Origin: an uncultured bacterium
GTDB lineage: Bacteria > Krumholzibacteriota > Krumholzibacteriia > LZORAL124-64-63
Reading direction: 5' to 3'
NCBI GenBank assembly: GCA_903912525.1
Contig: CAIWHK010000032.1
Location: 310,001-374,000 of the forward strand
Length of the DNA stretch: 64,000 bases
In this document: positions 18,445-29,356 of the stretch, piece by piece
How positions within the stretch are numbered: position 1 is the stretch's first letter
How the letters are laid out: each line of letters starts with the position of its first letter
The notes under the pieces: generated by a model
What the model was told of the DNA's origin: nothing
The model's database searches: none
The model's input: only the letters and a program-made list of their open reading frames with translations
Made by a program: the position numbers and the translations under genes

Positions 18445-19587
18445 CTACTGTCCCGCCAGCAGCTTGCGCGCAATGACCAGCCGCTGGATCTCGCTGGCGC
18501 CCTCGTAGATGCGTGTCACGCGGACATCGCGGTAGTAGCGCTCGACGTCGTATTCCTTGCAAAAGCCGTAGCCGCCGTGGATCTGCACCGCGGCGTCGGC
18601 AGCGTGCCCCGCCGCCTCGCTGGCCATCAGCTTGGCCATGGCGGCCTCACGCGTGTGCGGGCGGCCCTGGTCCTTGAGCCACGCGGCGTGGTACGCCAGC
18701 AGTCGCGCCGCCTCCAGTTCGGTGCCCATGTCGGCGATCTTGTGCGCGATGACCGGCTGCGAAGCCAGCGACTGGCCGAACTGCTCGCGGATCTTGGCGT
18801 AGGCGATGGCCGCGTCCAGGCAGGCCTGGCCGATGCCGAGCGCCTGGAAGGCGATGCCGATGCGCCCGCCGTCGAGCGCCGTCAGCGCCACGCGCAGGCC
18901 GGTGCCCTCTTCACCGAGCCGGTGACCGATCGGCACGCGAACCTCGTCCAGGGCGATGACCGCCGTGTCGGAAGCGCGCAGGCCCATCTTGTCCTCCTTC
19001 TTGGCGACCGACAGCCCCGGAGTGCCGCGTTCGACCAGGAAGGCGTGCGTGCCCTTATTGCCGTGCGTACCCGGCTCGCGCGCGACGATCACGTAGAAAG
19101 CCGCGCGGGCGCCGTTGGTGACGAACGACTTGCTGCCGTTCAGCACGTAGTGGTCACCGTCGCGACGCGCCGTGGCGGCCAGCGACGACGCGTCCGAGCC
19201 GGCGCCCGGTTCGGTGACGCAGAAGGCCGCGATCTCGCCGGCGGCCATGCGCGGCAGGAAACGGTTCTTCACATCTTCGGAGCCGAACAGGGCCACCGGG
19301 TACGAGCCGACGCTGTTGTGCACGGTGAGCATCACGCTGACGCCGGCGCTGGCCTTGGACAGTTCCTCGATGACGACGCCGTAGGTGATCGTATCGACGC
19401 CCAGGCCGCCGTACGCTTCCGGGAAGGTCAGACCGAAGAAGCCGGCCTCGCGCAGCGCCGAGATGAGCGTGTCGGGCATGTCGCCCTTGACGTCCATCTC
19501 GTGCGCGATGGGTGCGATCTGCTGCTTCGCGAAGTCCCGCACCATGTCGCGGAACATCGTCTGGTTCTCGTTCAGTTCGAAGTCCAT
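18445..19587 (-). CDS. Acyl-CoA dehydrogenase (first of three paralogues)
   Basis: 380-aa flavoenzyme catalysing alpha,beta-dehydrogenation of an acyl-CoA. The three-domain ACAD pattern is clear: N-terminal helices, middle beta domain with CVTEPGAGSDASS and FVTNGARAAFYVIVAR, and a C-terminal helical domain with REQFGQSLASQPVIAHKIADM. The expected catalytic Glu of short/branched-chain ACADs sits in [18 protein letters not shown] near the C-terminus. Chain-length preference cannot be read from sequence. A GGGAGC site precedes ATG 19587. It lies downstream of the M14 peptidase gene (107-nt gap). Confidence 0.9.
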   Translation of the reverse strand: MDFELNENQTMFRDMVRDFAKQQIAPIAHEMDVKGDMPDTLISALREAGFFGLTFPEAYGGLGVDTITYGVVIEELSKASAGVSVMLTVHNSVGSYPVALFGSEDVKNRFLPRMAAGEIAAFCVTEPGAGSDASSLAATARRDGDHYVLNGSKSFVTNGARAAFYVIVAREPGTHGNKGTHAFLVERGTPGLSVAKKEDKMGLRASDTAVIALDEVRVPIGHRLGEEGTGLRVALTALDGGRIGIAFQALGIGQACLDAAIAYAKIREQFGQSLASQPVIAHKIADMGTELEAARLLAYHAAWLKDQGRPHTREAAMAKLMASEAAGHAADAAVQIHGGYGFCKEYDVERYYRDVRVTRIYEGASEIQRLVIARKLLAGQ

Positions 19588-19694
19588 CGCTCGCTCCCGT
19601 GCTGTCGTGTCCCGCGCGGCACCCGGCCGGCCCGGCCCGCAACCTGCAATGATAGCCCTTCACCCGCTGTCGCCAAGGAGCCGGCCCCACCCGC

Positions 19695-22691
19695 CTACCA
19701 GGGGGTCGACCAGCGGGTGCCCAGTCCCGGCCCCAGCAGGATCGCATTGACCAGCAGGCGCTCCGATTCAGTCGTCCAGCGCCGGAACGCCGGCGCCCCG
19801 TTGAACAGGATGACCTGGCCGCGGCCGACCGGCTCATGCGTGGCGTAGGCCGTCCGGGCCAGCCGCGCCGCGGCTTCGGGCCACAGCAGGCCGCCCAGAT
19901 GCATCCGGTCGATGTCCGGGAAACGAGCGGACACGCTGGCCGGCGACCGGGCCACCAGGGCGTCATCCGCGCCGAACCAGACCGTGATCTCGGGATCGAG
20001 GCCGAAGCCGAGCCAGTCCTCAGGGTCGATCTCCGCGCGCAACAATGCGCCCTGCGGCATGAAACGGCGCAATCGCTCGTCGGCGCGGGCGCGGTCGGCA
20101 GCCTCGGGCCCCTTGCGCCCCGCCGGCAAGGCGTCCTGCAGCCAATCGTCGAGCCGGCGCGGGGCGCCGCCCAGCGGCAGGCCCTGGGGTGTCCCCAGCG
20201 CGAACGGACGGGCCCCCGGTCCCAGCAGCGGTGCCACATCGTACGGCGAGTTGCGCAGTGCTGTCGGGTCGGCGCCGGGCGTGGCGCCTTTGCCGGACTC
20301 GCCCTTGGCCGCGGCTACGGGCTGCAGCCCGGTGGCGACCGTCCGGCCGGCCTGCTCCGCCATCGCCGCGGGAATCGACCACACGGGCGTCGGGTAGGTC
20401 GCGAGCGCCTGCGCGCGGAAACGCGCGCCGGTCAGCTCGAGTGTCGAGTCAGCCAGCAGGCGCGCACCGCCGTCGTAGCCGATGGCAGTGCCGCCCGCCT
20501 CGATCCAGGCCCGCAACCGGGCCAGGCCGTCCTTGCCCAGAACCTGGCGGTACAGGCCCGTCCCGCCGGAAACGGGCGGGAAGACCAGCACGTTGTAGCG
20601 CGAGAGGTCCGTCCGCGCGAAGCGACCCACGTCGAGGCTGCTGAACCGCAGGCCCAGGTCCTGGTCCAGCAGGTGCCAGACATGACCATAGTCGTCAGCC
20701 GAGACGGGCATGCCCGCGAGCAGGCCCACACGCGGCGCGACCAGAACGTCGAACTCGGCGCCGCCGAGATCCGGACCCGCATCGACACGCGACGTGCCGA
20801 CGGCGAACATCGGCGCGCGGGCCGACAGGCCGGCGAGCACGGCGTCGAGATCGGTCAGGTTGCCCTCGCGGCGAACGACCAGCGCGCCGGCGCTGAAAGT
20901 CCTGCCGCCGATCGTGAACGGCTTGTGCGCCACGCGCACAGTGACGCCCTTCTGCAGCAGCTCGGCCAGCGCGCGACCGCCTTCATCCGGGTCGTTGTCG
21001 ACGATGAGCGAGGTCCACTGGCCGGCGGGAACCGCGGGCGCGTTCGCGACCGGCGCCGGCGACCAGGCGCGCCAGTCGCCGCGCGGCACCACTTCCAGCC
21101 ATGCCGCCGGCACGCCGCGCATCAGCGGCAAAGACCACGCGGTGGTGTCGTAGAGGCGGCTGCCTTTCTCCTTCTCGAGGTACTCGCGCTCGTCGCGGAA
21201 GAAGGTGTCATTCATCGGCACGTGCGGGTTCAGTTCGGCGCGCGCCAGCAGGCCCGACGGCTGGTCCAGCCGCACGAGCACCGTGCCGGGCGGCAGGTCG
21301 CGCACCGCACGGCGGCCCGTGCGGGCGTCGGTGACGGCGCCGGTCGTCGCGCGGTCGCCGGCCAGGACCTGCACCTCGATCCCCTGCGCCGCCAGCACGC
21401 CCGCCAGGTCGGGCAGCCGCCCGGGATGGCGCGCGTCCGGCAACAGGACCCACGCGCGGCAGTCGCCCTTGCCGCCGAGCGCCACGGCCTCGGCGCGCGC
21501 GGCCCGCTGGTCGGCAAGGATCTCGACCTTGCGCGATCGCAACGATTCCAGGTTGGCCACCGACGAGATCACCTGGTGCTCGATCGCCTGCGCGAAGGTG
21601 CGCTCGGTGCCGTCGTGTTTGCGCACCGTGGTGCCGCTGGTGCGCGACATTTCGTAGAGGATGCCGATGCCGCCGTGGTACGAAGCCCACGACGAGCCGT
21701 AGCCGGGGAAGAACTCCTCGTTCCACTCGCCCGAGAAATAGGGGTAACCACGCGTGTCCAGCGCATGCGCCTGCTCGTCGGAGAACGTGCGCTCCCACTT
21801 GCGCACCGTCAACGGACGCAGCGGGTTGAACGGATGCCGGGCCGGCGGAAAGAGGTAGCTGTCGTCCGCGCTCATCTCGTGGCTGTCGACCATCAACTGC
21901 GGCAACCAGTCGGCAACCTGCCGCGCGCGTGCGCTCTCGGGCTGGCGCATCGTCAGCCAGTCGCGGTTCAGGTCGAACAGGTAGTGGTTGCCGCGGCCCC
22001 AGGGCCAGACTGCCGCGTGTGAGAGGTCGTCCTGGTCGGGGTTGGCGACCTGGTGCGCGAACGAAGTGATCTGCGCGAGATAGCGCGCGCGGCCGTCGGG
22101 GTTCTCGAACGGTTCGATGAGGATGACGAGGTCGCGGCGCAGCGCCTGCGCGCGCTCGTCGGTCCCGGCCACCAGCCACCAGGCCAGCGCGCAGGCCGCG
22201 TCCGTGCTGCTCAGTTCGTCCCCGTGGATGCCGTAGGCCAGCATCGCGACAGCCTTCGTCGCGGCGGCCGAACCGGCAACAGCAGGCGCCAGCCGGGGAT
22301 CGAGTTGTGCGACGTGCGCGCGCCGGAAGACCTCGAGGTCGGCGATGGTCGCGGGATCCGAGATCGCCAGCAGGACCAGCGGGCGACCTTCGAACGTGTG
22401 GCCGAACTCCAGCAGCGTGGCGCAGGGCGAAGCGTCGTCCAGCGCGCGGAACCACTCCAGCGCCTCCTCGGGGCGCAACGGCCGCTCGGCGGGCTCGGCG
22501 CCCGTCACCGCGCGCAGGGTCGGCACGGCGGGATCAAGTTCCGCGCCCGGGATCATCGTCGCCACGGAAATCGCGTCCAGCCCCAGGTTCAGGGGCGCGG
22601 GGACAGGCGCCGGCGGGCCTGCCGACGCGGTCGACGCGCACAGTGTGATCCAGGCCAGGAGCGTCAGCAGAGTTCCGGCGCCATGTCGCAT
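19695..22691 (-). CDS. Secreted M14-family zinc carboxypeptidase
   Basis: 998-aa exported peptidase. Residues 1-24 are a signal peptide. The M14 catalytic domain (about 75-400) keeps zinc ligands His156 and Glu159 (YGIHGDELSS), His271 (MVDSHEMSADD), the substrate-binding FENPDGRARY and LNRDW segments, and a candidate catalytic Glu347 (GIGILYEMSR). About 600 further residues contain a class-I-amidotransferase-like or beta-rich region of unclear role, as in large M14 proteins of environmental bacteria. The start at 22691 is favoured over an upstream frame because of the signal peptide and a GGGGAA site. It probably digests extracellular protein. Confidence 0.87.
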   Translation of the reverse strand: MRHGAGTLLTLLAWITLCASTASAGPPAPVPAPLNLGLDAISVATMIPGAELDPAVPTLRAVTGAEPAERPLRPEEALEWFRALDDASPCATLLEFGHTFEGRPLVLLAISDPATIADLEVFRRAHVAQLDPRLAPAVAGSAAATKAVAMLAYGIHGDELSSTDAACALAWWLVAGTDERAQALRRDLVILIEPFENPDGRARYLAQITSFAHQVANPDQDDLSHAAVWPWGRGNHYLFDLNRDWLTMRQPESARARQVADWLPQLMVDSHEMSADDSYLFPPARHPFNPLRPLTVRKWERTFSDEQAHALDTRGYPYFSGEWNEEFFPGYGSSWASYHGGIGILYEMSRTSGTTVRKHDGTERTFAQAIEHQVISSVANLESLRSRKVEILADQRAARAEAVALGGKGDCRAWVLLPDARHPGRLPDLAGVLAAQGIEVQVLAGDRATTGAVTDARTGRRAVRDLPPGTVLVRLDQPSGLLARAELNPHVPMNDTFFRDEREYLEKEKGSRLYDTTAWSLPLMRGVPAAWLEVVPRGDWRAWSPAPVANAPAVPAGQWTSLIVDNDPDEGGRALAELLQKGVTVRVAHKPFTIGGRTFSAGALVVRREGNLTDLDAVLAGLSARAPMFAVGTSRVDAGPDLGGAEFDVLVAPRVGLLAGMPVSADDYGHVWHLLDQDLGLRFSSLDVGRFARTDLSRYNVLVFPPVSGGTGLYRQVLGKDGLARLRAWIEAGGTAIGYDGGARLLADSTLELTGARFRAQALATYPTPVWSIPAAMAEQAGRTVATGLQPVAAAKGESGKGATPGADPTALRNSPYDVAPLLGPGARPFALGTPQGLPLGGAPRRLDDWLQDALPAGRKGPEAADRARADERLRRFMPQGALLRAEIDPEDWLGFGLDPEITVWFGADDALVARSPASVSARFPDIDRMHLGGLLWPEAAARLARTAYATHEPVGRGQVILFNGAPAFRRWTTESERLLVNAILLGPGLGTRWSTPW

Positions 22692-22762
22692 GGGATTCCC
22701 CGTTCGCTGGGACCCGAAGTTGTGCGGCCCCGGGAGGAACCGCGGGCAAGGACCAGAAGCCG

Positions 22763-22808
22763 GAACGGCGCCTGCCTCGGGCACGCGGCCCGGGGCAAGG
22801 CGCCGTTC
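22763..22808 (-). terminator. Stem-loop downstream of the beta-oxidation operon
   Basis: An 11-bp perfect outer stem (22763-22773 with 22798-22808) extends inward to about 20 bp with one G-T pair. It begins 26 nt after the acyl-CoA dehydrogenase stop. No long U-tract follows, so it may terminate weakly or protect the 3' end. Confidence 0.6.
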
Positions 22809-22833
22809 GGTGACGGGCGCCGAGGCACCCGCC

Positions 22834-23976
<1,143 letters not shown>

Positions 23977-24030
23977 GTCAGGCTCCTGTCCGTCCGGCCA
24001 TCGCCGGGGGTGTGCCGGCGCGGGCCCGGC

Positions 24031-24879
24031 CTACTTCTGCTCGTATTCGTAGAAGCCGCGACCGCTCTTGCGGCCGAGATAGCCCGCCTCGACCATGCGC
24101 CGCAGCAGCGGGCAGGGCCGGTACTTGCTGTCGCCGAAGCCGTCGTGGAGCACGTTCATGATGTCCAGGCAGATGTCCAGGCCGATGAAGTCGGCCAGGG
24201 CCAGCGGGCCCATCGGGTGGGCCATGCCCAGCTTCATGACGCTGTCGATGGCGTCGCGCTCGGCCACGCCCTCCATCAGGCAGTAGACGGCCTCGTTGAT
24301 CATGGGCATCAGCACGCGGTTGCTGATGAAGCCCGGGTAGTCCTGCACCGTGACGGGGACCTTGCCCAGGTCCTTCGAAATCTGCGTCACGCAGGCGAGC
24401 GTCTCGGGGCTGGTGGCCTGGCCGCAGATGACCTCGACCAGCTTCATCACCGGCACCGGGTTCATGAAGTGCATGCCGATGACCCGGTCGGCCCGCTTCG
24501 TCGTGGCGGCGATCTTCGTCACCGAGATGCTCGACGTGTTGGAAGCGAGGATGGTCTCGGGTCCGCAGGCGGCGTCCAGCGTCGAGAAGATCTCCTTCTT
24601 GACGGGGAAGCTCTCGAACACGGCCTCGACGACCAGGGCGCTGCCCTTCGCTGCGGCGAGGTCGGTGGCCGTCGACAACCTGGCCAAGGTGGCCTTCATG
24701 TCGGCCTCGGTGAGCGTCTCCTTCTTCACCTGGCGCGCGAGGTTGCCCTCGATGGTCTTGAGCGCCTTGGCGGTGTACTCGGCCTTGACGTCGATGAGCG
24801 TGACGTCGTGGCCGTTCTGCGCGAACACGTGGGCGATGCCGTTGCCCATGGTGCCGCCGCCGATGACCGACATCTTCAT
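24031..24879 (-). CDS. hbd: 3-hydroxybutyryl-CoA dehydrogenase
   Basis: 282-aa NAD(P)-dependent enzyme oxidising 3-hydroxyacyl-CoA to 3-ketoacyl-CoA. An N-terminal Rossmann fold begins VIGGGTMGNGIAHVFAQNG. The catalytic region includes GMHFMNPVPVMKLVEVI (His-Glu relay) and the C-terminal domain starts GFISNRVLMPMINEAVY. Length matches stand-alone Hbd/PaaH enzymes, so it is not the fused FadB type. An AAAGGA site precedes ATG 24879. It lies 21 nt downstream of the thiolase stop in the same operon. Confidence 0.93.
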   Translation of the reverse strand: MKMSVIGGGTMGNGIAHVFAQNGHDVTLIDVKAEYTAKALKTIEGNLARQVKKETLTEADMKATLARLSTATDLAAAKGSALVVEAVFESFPVKKEIFSTLDAACGPETILASNTSSISVTKIAATTKRADRVIGMHFMNPVPVMKLVEVICGQATSPETLACVTQISKDLGKVPVTVQDYPGFISNRVLMPMINEAVYCLMEGVAERDAIDSVMKLGMAHPMGPLALADFIGLDICLDIMNVLHDGFGDSKYRPCPLLRRMVEAGYLGRKSGRGFYEYEQK

Positions 24880-24900
24880 GTTCGTTTCCTTTCGGGCCGG

Positions 24901-26088
24901 TTACGGAAGGGTGATCGCGAGCGAGACCGCGTCGCCGCCGCCCAGGCACAGGCTGGCCAGGCCGCGGTTGATTTTCCGGTCCTCCATCGCGTGGAGCAGG
25001 GTGACCAGGATGCGCGCGCCCGAGCAGCCGATCGGGTGGCCGAGGCTGACGCCGCCGCCGTGGATGTTGACCTTCGCCGGGTCGACCTCGAGCTGGCGGA
25101 TGACGCCCAGGCTCTGCGCCGCGAAGGCCTCGTTGAACTCGAACAGGCCGTAGTCGCCCAGCTTGCTGGCCGTCTTCTTGATGAGGTTCTTCACGCTGGT
25201 GACCGGGGCCATCATCACTTCGTGCGGCTGCACGGCGCCGGTGGCGGCGCCCTCGATGACCGCGCGCACCTTCAGGCCGTGCTTCTTGGCGAAGGACTCG
25301 CTGCAGATGAGCAGCGCCGCGCCACCGTCGTTGATGGTCGACGAATTGCCCGCAGTCACGGTGCCGCCGTCACGCTTGAAGGCGGGCTTCAGCTTCGCCA
25401 GAGACTCGGCGGTGACGTCGGCGCGCGGGCCCTCGTCCTGCGTCACGACGATGGGGTCGCCCTTGCGCTGCGGGATGCTCAGCGGCGCGACTTCCTTCGC
25501 GAACTTGCCGGCCGCCCACGCCGCCACGGCGCGGCGGTGGCTCTCGGCCGCGAACGCATCCTGGTCCTCGCGGCTGACCTTGTAGGTGTCGACGACCCAC
25601 TCGGCCGTCATGCCCATGTGGAAGTTGTTGTAGATGTCCCACAGGCCGTCGTGCACCAGGAGGTCGGTGACCGTGCCGTCGCCCAGGCGCAGGCCGTCGC
25701 GCGCGTTCAGCAGCGCGTACGGGATGCGGCTCATGTTCTCGAAGCCGCCGGCGATGACGCAGTCCTGGTCGCCGGCGCGAATGGCCTGGTCGGCCAGCGC
25801 GACGGCCTTCAGGCCCGAACCGCACACCTTGTTGATGGTCATGGCGCTGACCGTGTAGGGAACGCCGCCGAAGATGGCGGCCTGGCGGGCCGGGTTCTGC
25901 TGCAGGCCGGCCTGGCAGACGTTGCCCATGATGACCTCGCCGATCGTGGCGGGATCGAGGCCCGTGCGCTCGAGCACGGCCTTGACGCAGTGGGCGCCCA
26001 GCTCGGGGGCGCGGACGCCCGCCAGCGCGCCCTGGAACTTGCCGATGGGCGTGCGGACCGCTTCACAGATGACCGATCGCTTGCTCAT
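24901..26088 (-). CDS. Acetyl-CoA C-acyltransferase (thiolase)
   Basis: 395-aa thiolase that cleaves 3-ketoacyl-CoA to acetyl-CoA, or condenses acetyl-CoA in reverse. Active-site Cys lies in INKVCGSGLKAVALA, the His in FNEAFAAQ/GHPIGCSGAR and the second Cys in LASLCLGGGDAVSL. ATG 26088 is preferred because of its GGGAG site and the family start (SVICEAVRTPIGKFQGAL). A longer upstream frame has no support. Biosynthetic (AtoB/PhaA) and degradative (FadA) roles cannot be separated by sequence alone. The flanking dehydrogenases favour degradation. Confidence 0.92.
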   Translation of the reverse strand: MSKRSVICEAVRTPIGKFQGALAGVRAPELGAHCVKAVLERTGLDPATIGEVIMGNVCQAGLQQNPARQAAIFGGVPYTVSAMTINKVCGSGLKAVALADQAIRAGDQDCVIAGGFENMSRIPYALLNARDGLRLGDGTVTDLLVHDGLWDIYNNFHMGMTAEWVVDTYKVSREDQDAFAAESHRRAVAAWAAGKFAKEVAPLSIPQRKGDPIVVTQDEGPRADVTAESLAKLKPAFKRDGGTVTAGNSSTINDGGAALLICSESFAKKHGLKVRAVIEGAATGAVQPHEVMMAPVTSVKNLIKKTASKLGDYGLFEFNEAFAAQSLGVIRQLEVDPAKVNIHGGGVSLGHPIGCSGARILVTLLHAMEDRKINRGLASLCLGGGDAVSLAITLP

Positions 26089-26173
26089 GTCCTGGCTCCC
26101 TTGTCCTGCATTCATGTCGCTTGCGGGCGTCCGGGGCGCCGGACATTCCGACGCCCGCGTGGATGTGGCCGAA

Positions 26174-27313
26174 TCAGAGGCCCAGCGCGTAACGGCCGAT
26201 GACCAGCCGCTGGATCTCGCTGGTGCCCTCGCCGATCGTGCACAGCTTGGCGTCGCGGTACATGCGCTCGACGGGATACTCGGTGGTGTAGCCGTAGCCG
26301 CCGAGGCACTGGATGGCCCGGTCGGTGACGAACATGGCCGTCTCGCTGGTGTGCAGCTTGGCCATGGCCGACATGTGTGCATATTCCTGGCCCGAGTCCT
26401 TGAGGCGGCAGGCCTCGTAGGTCAGCAGGCGCGCGGCCGCGATCTGCGTCGCCATGTCGGCGAGCATGAACTGGACGGCCTGGAACTCGGCGATGGGCTT
26501 GCCGAACTGCTCGCGCTGCTTCGTGTAGTCGCGCGCGACCGCGAACGCCCCTTCGGCCAGGCCGAGCGCCAGCGCCGCAATGGAAATACGCCCGCCGTCG
26601 AGCGTCTTCATGAAGTACTTGAACCCCTCGCCCTCCTGGCCCAGCAGGTTGGCGTGCGGCACGCGGACGTCGACCAGCGTCAGGGGCGCCGTGTCGGAGG
26701 CGCGCATCCCGAGCTTGTCCTCTTTCTTCTCGACCGTGAAGCCGGGTGTGCCCGTCTCGACGATGAAGGCGCTGATGCCCCGGCTGCCGGTCGCCGCGGG
26801 ATCGGTCTTGGCCGTGATGATCAGGGCCCCCGCGTAGTGGGAGTTCGTGATCCACATCTTTGAACCGTTGAGGACCCAGTGGTCGCCGTCGCGCACCGCC
26901 GTCGTGCGCGTGCCGCCGGCGTCGCTGCCGGCGCCCGCCTCGGTCAGGCCGAAGCTGAGCAGGGAGGTGCCGGCCGCCGCGGGCGGCAGGTACTTGCGTT
27001 TCTGTTCCTCGGTCCCGAAGGTCGCGATGGGCCAGCAACCGAGGCTGTTGTGGGCGGCGACGGTCAGGCCGTGGCTGCCGCAGGCGCGCGAAAGTTCCTC
27101 GACCACCAAAGCGTAGGACGTGATGTCGGCCCCCACGCCGCCGTACTCTTCGGGCACGACCAGGCCGAGAAACCCGAGTTCTCCCATCTCGCGTACGGTT
27201 GCTTCGGGGAAGGTGCCGTCACGGTCGATCGCGTGCGCGATCGGGGCGACTTTCGCGGTCGCGAAATCGCGCGCCATCTGGCGGATCATGCTCTGGTTCT
27301 CGTTCAGCTGCAT
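26174..27313 (-). CDS. Acyl-CoA dehydrogenase (third of three paralogues)
   Basis: 379-aa acyl-CoA dehydrogenase with [55 protein letters not shown] and a catalytic-Glu segment reading [18 protein letters not shown]. The usual Tyr before Glu in this segment is Gly here (IGEGTS rather than IYEGTS), a difference also known from some isovaleryl- or 2-methyl-acyl-CoA dehydrogenases, so the substrate may differ from that of its two paralogues. An AGGAG site precedes ATG 27313. It is the promoter-proximal gene of the operon ACAD-thiolase-hbd-ACAD. Confidence 0.9.
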   Translation of the reverse strand: MQLNENQSMIRQMARDFATAKVAPIAHAIDRDGTFPEATVREMGELGFLGLVVPEEYGGVGADITSYALVVEELSRACGSHGLTVAAHNSLGCWPIATFGTEEQKRKYLPPAAAGTSLLSFGLTEAGAGSDAGGTRTTAVRDGDHWVLNGSKMWITNSHYAGALIITAKTDPAATGSRGISAFIVETGTPGFTVEKKEDKLGMRASDTAPLTLVDVRVPHANLLGQEGEGFKYFMKTLDGGRISIAALALGLAEGAFAVARDYTKQREQFGKPIAEFQAVQFMLADMATQIAAARLLTYEACRLKDSGQEYAHMSAMAKLHTSETAMFVTDRAIQCLGGYGYTTEYPVERMYRDAKLCTIGEGTSEIQRLVIGRYALGL

Positions 27314-27500
27314 CGCGTCTCCTGGGACAGGGTGCGCGCCCGGGATGCGGGCGCGCCGGTGGGCTGGAACGGGCCTTTCGGCAGCATAACGTCTGCCCGC
27401 GGGACGCGAAAGGGAAAACGGCGGCAAACACGGCGCTCGGCCCCGTTTGCGCCCTTTGCGCGGCGTTCGCGGGTTCTCCGGGCGGGCCGGCCGGAAAGGC

Positions 27501-27530
27501 GACGGCCCGGGAATCCTTTCCCGGGCCGTC
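27501..27530 (-). terminator. Stem-loop downstream of the lamin-tail-domain gene
   Basis: A perfect 12-bp stem (27501-27512 with 27519-27530) with a 6-nt loop starts 32 nt after the minus-strand stop at 27562. Only a short pyrimidine stretch follows. It occupies the 248-nt gap before the beta-oxidation operon, in which no gene is seen. Confidence 0.6.
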
Positions 27531-27561
27531 GGGCGACCACTGGACCGCCGGAAAGGGGGGA

Positions 27562-28269
27562 TCAGCGGTAGGTCGCCTTGAGGGTGCCGAAGGAGGCCGA
27601 CTCGGTGGGGACGTTGCCCCCGCACTGGTTCGGGGCGGTCGGGCTGGGCGCGCAGCCGGTGCCCACCGGCACCAGCGCCCCGGTGTACGGGAACATGGCG
27701 TCGAACAGCTGCCAGGAGGTGCGCAGCCAGTCGAAGCCGCTCGAGCGGTCGTCGTCCGCCTCGTGGTCGGAGATGGCCACGGCGAAGACCAGCTCGTACT
27801 GGACCGGGCTGGTGCCCGGGATGGACCGCACCAGCTGCACCACGTCGCCGGTGTTGTTCAGCGCGAAGCCCGTCGTGGACAGCCCGTTGGCCGCCTGCCA
27901 GGCCACGGAGTCCGAACCGAACCAGATGGCGTGCTCGTCGGGGTCGATGGTGCCGGACAGCTGCAGGTCGGGCGTGTCGCCGGAACCATCCCGCAGGAAG
28001 TAGGTGCCGAGGTCCAGCGGCATCGTGCTGACGTTGCGCAGCTCGATCCACTCGTCGCCCTTGGCGTCCACGACGCCGTCCTTGTTCCAGTCCGACGCAG
28101 GGTCGGCCAGGACCTCGTTGATGATGATCCAGGGGTCGATGTCGCCGGGCACCGTGAACCCGGGCCCGTCCTGCCCGCCCGCCTGGGTCGGCAGCGCCCA
28201 GGCCAGCAGGGCCAGGACCACGGCCGCCAGCACCCAGCCGGCAGCGGTTTGTCGTACGCCAATCGTCAT
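27562..28269 (-). CDS. Secreted lamin-tail-domain (LTD) protein
   Basis: 235-aa exported protein. Residues 1-32 form a signal peptide ([20 protein letters not shown], then TQA). The mature part holds a lamin-tail immunoglobulin-like domain at about 45-150: [39 protein letters not shown] and a [15 protein letters not shown] strand. The [12 protein letters not shown] stretch could bind calcium. In bacteria LTD modules occur in surface and nuclease-associated proteins, but here no enzyme domain is fused. A GGAGAG site lies before ATG 28269. It is divergent from the Gfo/Idh gene. Confidence 0.82.
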   Translation of the reverse strand: MTIGVRQTAAGWVLAAVVLALLAWALPTQAGGQDGPGFTVPGDIDPWIIINEVLADPASDWNKDGVVDAKGDEWIELRNVSTMPLDLGTYFLRDGSGDTPDLQLSGTIDPDEHAIWFGSDSVAWQAANGLSTTGFALNNTGDVVQLVRSIPGTSPVQYELVFAVAISDHEADDDRSSGFDWLRTSWQLFDAMFPYTGALVPVGTGCAPSPTAPNQCGGNVPTESASFGTLKATYR

Positions 28270-28314
28270 GGTAGGCTCTCCATCCACGGGAGGATGTTCC
28301 AGGGAGGGTGCGCT

Positions 28315-28359
28315 TGCCACGCCCGGGGGTTCGCCATCGGGCGCCCCCGCGCGTGGCCA
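28315..28359. repeat. Imperfect inverted repeat in a divergent promoter region
   Basis: GCCACGCC-GGGGG-CGCC on the left pairs imperfectly with GGCG-CCCCC-GCGTGGCC on the right. It lies between the divergently transcribed LTD gene (start 28269) and the Gfo/Idh gene (start 28388) and could be an operator or a leader hairpin. Confidence 0.3.
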
Positions 28360-28387
28360 GCCCGGCAGCCAGAAGCGAGCCACGACC

Positions 28388-29356
28388 ATGACGTTCAGGA
28401 TCGGGATCATCGGCGCCGGCGCCCACGGCGAGCGGTATGTGCGGCACGGGCTCGCGGACGTGCCCGGATTGACGGTGACGGCCCTGTGCCGACGTGACCG
28501 GGCCGCCGGCGAGGTGCTGGCCGCGAAGTACGGCGTCCGTTACCTGCCGGAGGCGGCGCAGCTCATCGCGGAACCCACGGTTGACGGGGTGGTCGTGTGC
28601 ACGCCACCCGCGTCGCACGCCGCCCTGGCCCGCACCGTCCTGGACGCCGGCAAGCCGCTGCTTTTGGAAAAGCCGATGACCGGCACGCTGGCCGAGGCTT
28701 CGCTGCTCGCCGAGCGCGACGCCACCGCCGCCCATCCCCTGTTCCTGGGCCAGTCGCTGAGGTGGAACCCGGTCATTGCCCGGGCGCGCGAGTTGTGGCC
28801 GCTGCTCGGGCGCGTCCATCTGGTGCGGCTGGCGCAGCGCCTGGCCCCGACCGCGCTGGAGTGGCAGCGCGACCGCGGGCAGACGGTCGGCGGCTCGGTG
28901 CTGCTGACGGGCGTCCACCTGTTCGACCTGGTGCGGCACCTGACCGGGCGCGAGTTCACGGAGATCGACTCGCAGCAGGAGCAGGTGCTCAACCCGGTGG
29001 TCGAGGACTTCTTCCTGGCGCGCGGGCGGCTGGACGACGGCTGCCGGGTGTCGCTCGAGGTGAGCAAGTTCACGCAGTCGCGCGCGGCGTGGCTCGAGGC
29101 GGTCGGCGAGGACGGCCAGCTGTGGGCCGACTACCTGGAGGGCGGGCTGGTGCTGCGGCGCGGGAAGACTGAGGAGCGCTTCGACGTACCGGCCACGGCG
29201 CCGACGCTGCCGCTGGTGCTGCGCGACTGGCTGGCCTGCGTGCGCAGCGGTGCGAATCCGGCAGTCGGAGCGCGCGACGGGCTGGCGACGCTGCAGGTCG
29301 TCGACGCCTGCTACCGCTCGTCGACCACAGGGAAATCGGTGACGATCGCCGGCTGA
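28388..29356 (+). CDS. Gfo/Idh/MocA-family NAD(P)-dependent oxidoreductase
   Basis: 322-aa oxidoreductase, probably acting on a sugar or cyclitol. The Rossmann N-terminus reads [18 protein letters not shown], the family EKP motif is present ([14 protein letters not shown]) with its catalytic Lys, and the C-terminal alpha/beta domain includes [19 protein letters not shown] with candidate catalytic His. It has no pathway neighbours, so the substrate is unknown. The last 46 nt overlap the 3' end of the convergent TcdA-like gene. The ribosome site before ATG 28388 is weak. Confidence 0.87.
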   Translation: MTFRIGIIGAGAHGERYVRHGLADVPGLTVTALCRRDRAAGEVLAAKYGVRYLPEAAQLIAEPTVDGVVVCTPPASHAALARTVLDAGKPLLLEKPMTGTLAEASLLAERDATAAHPLFLGQSLRWNPVIARARELWPLLGRVHLVRLAQRLAPTALEWQRDRGQTVGGSVLLTGVHLFDLVRHLTGREFTEIDSQQEQVLNPVVEDFFLARGRLDDGCRVSLEVSKFTQSRAAWLEAVGEDGQLWADYLEGGLVLRRGKTEERFDVPATAPTLPLVLRDWLACVRSGANPAVGARDGLATLQVVDACYRSSTTGKSVTIAG

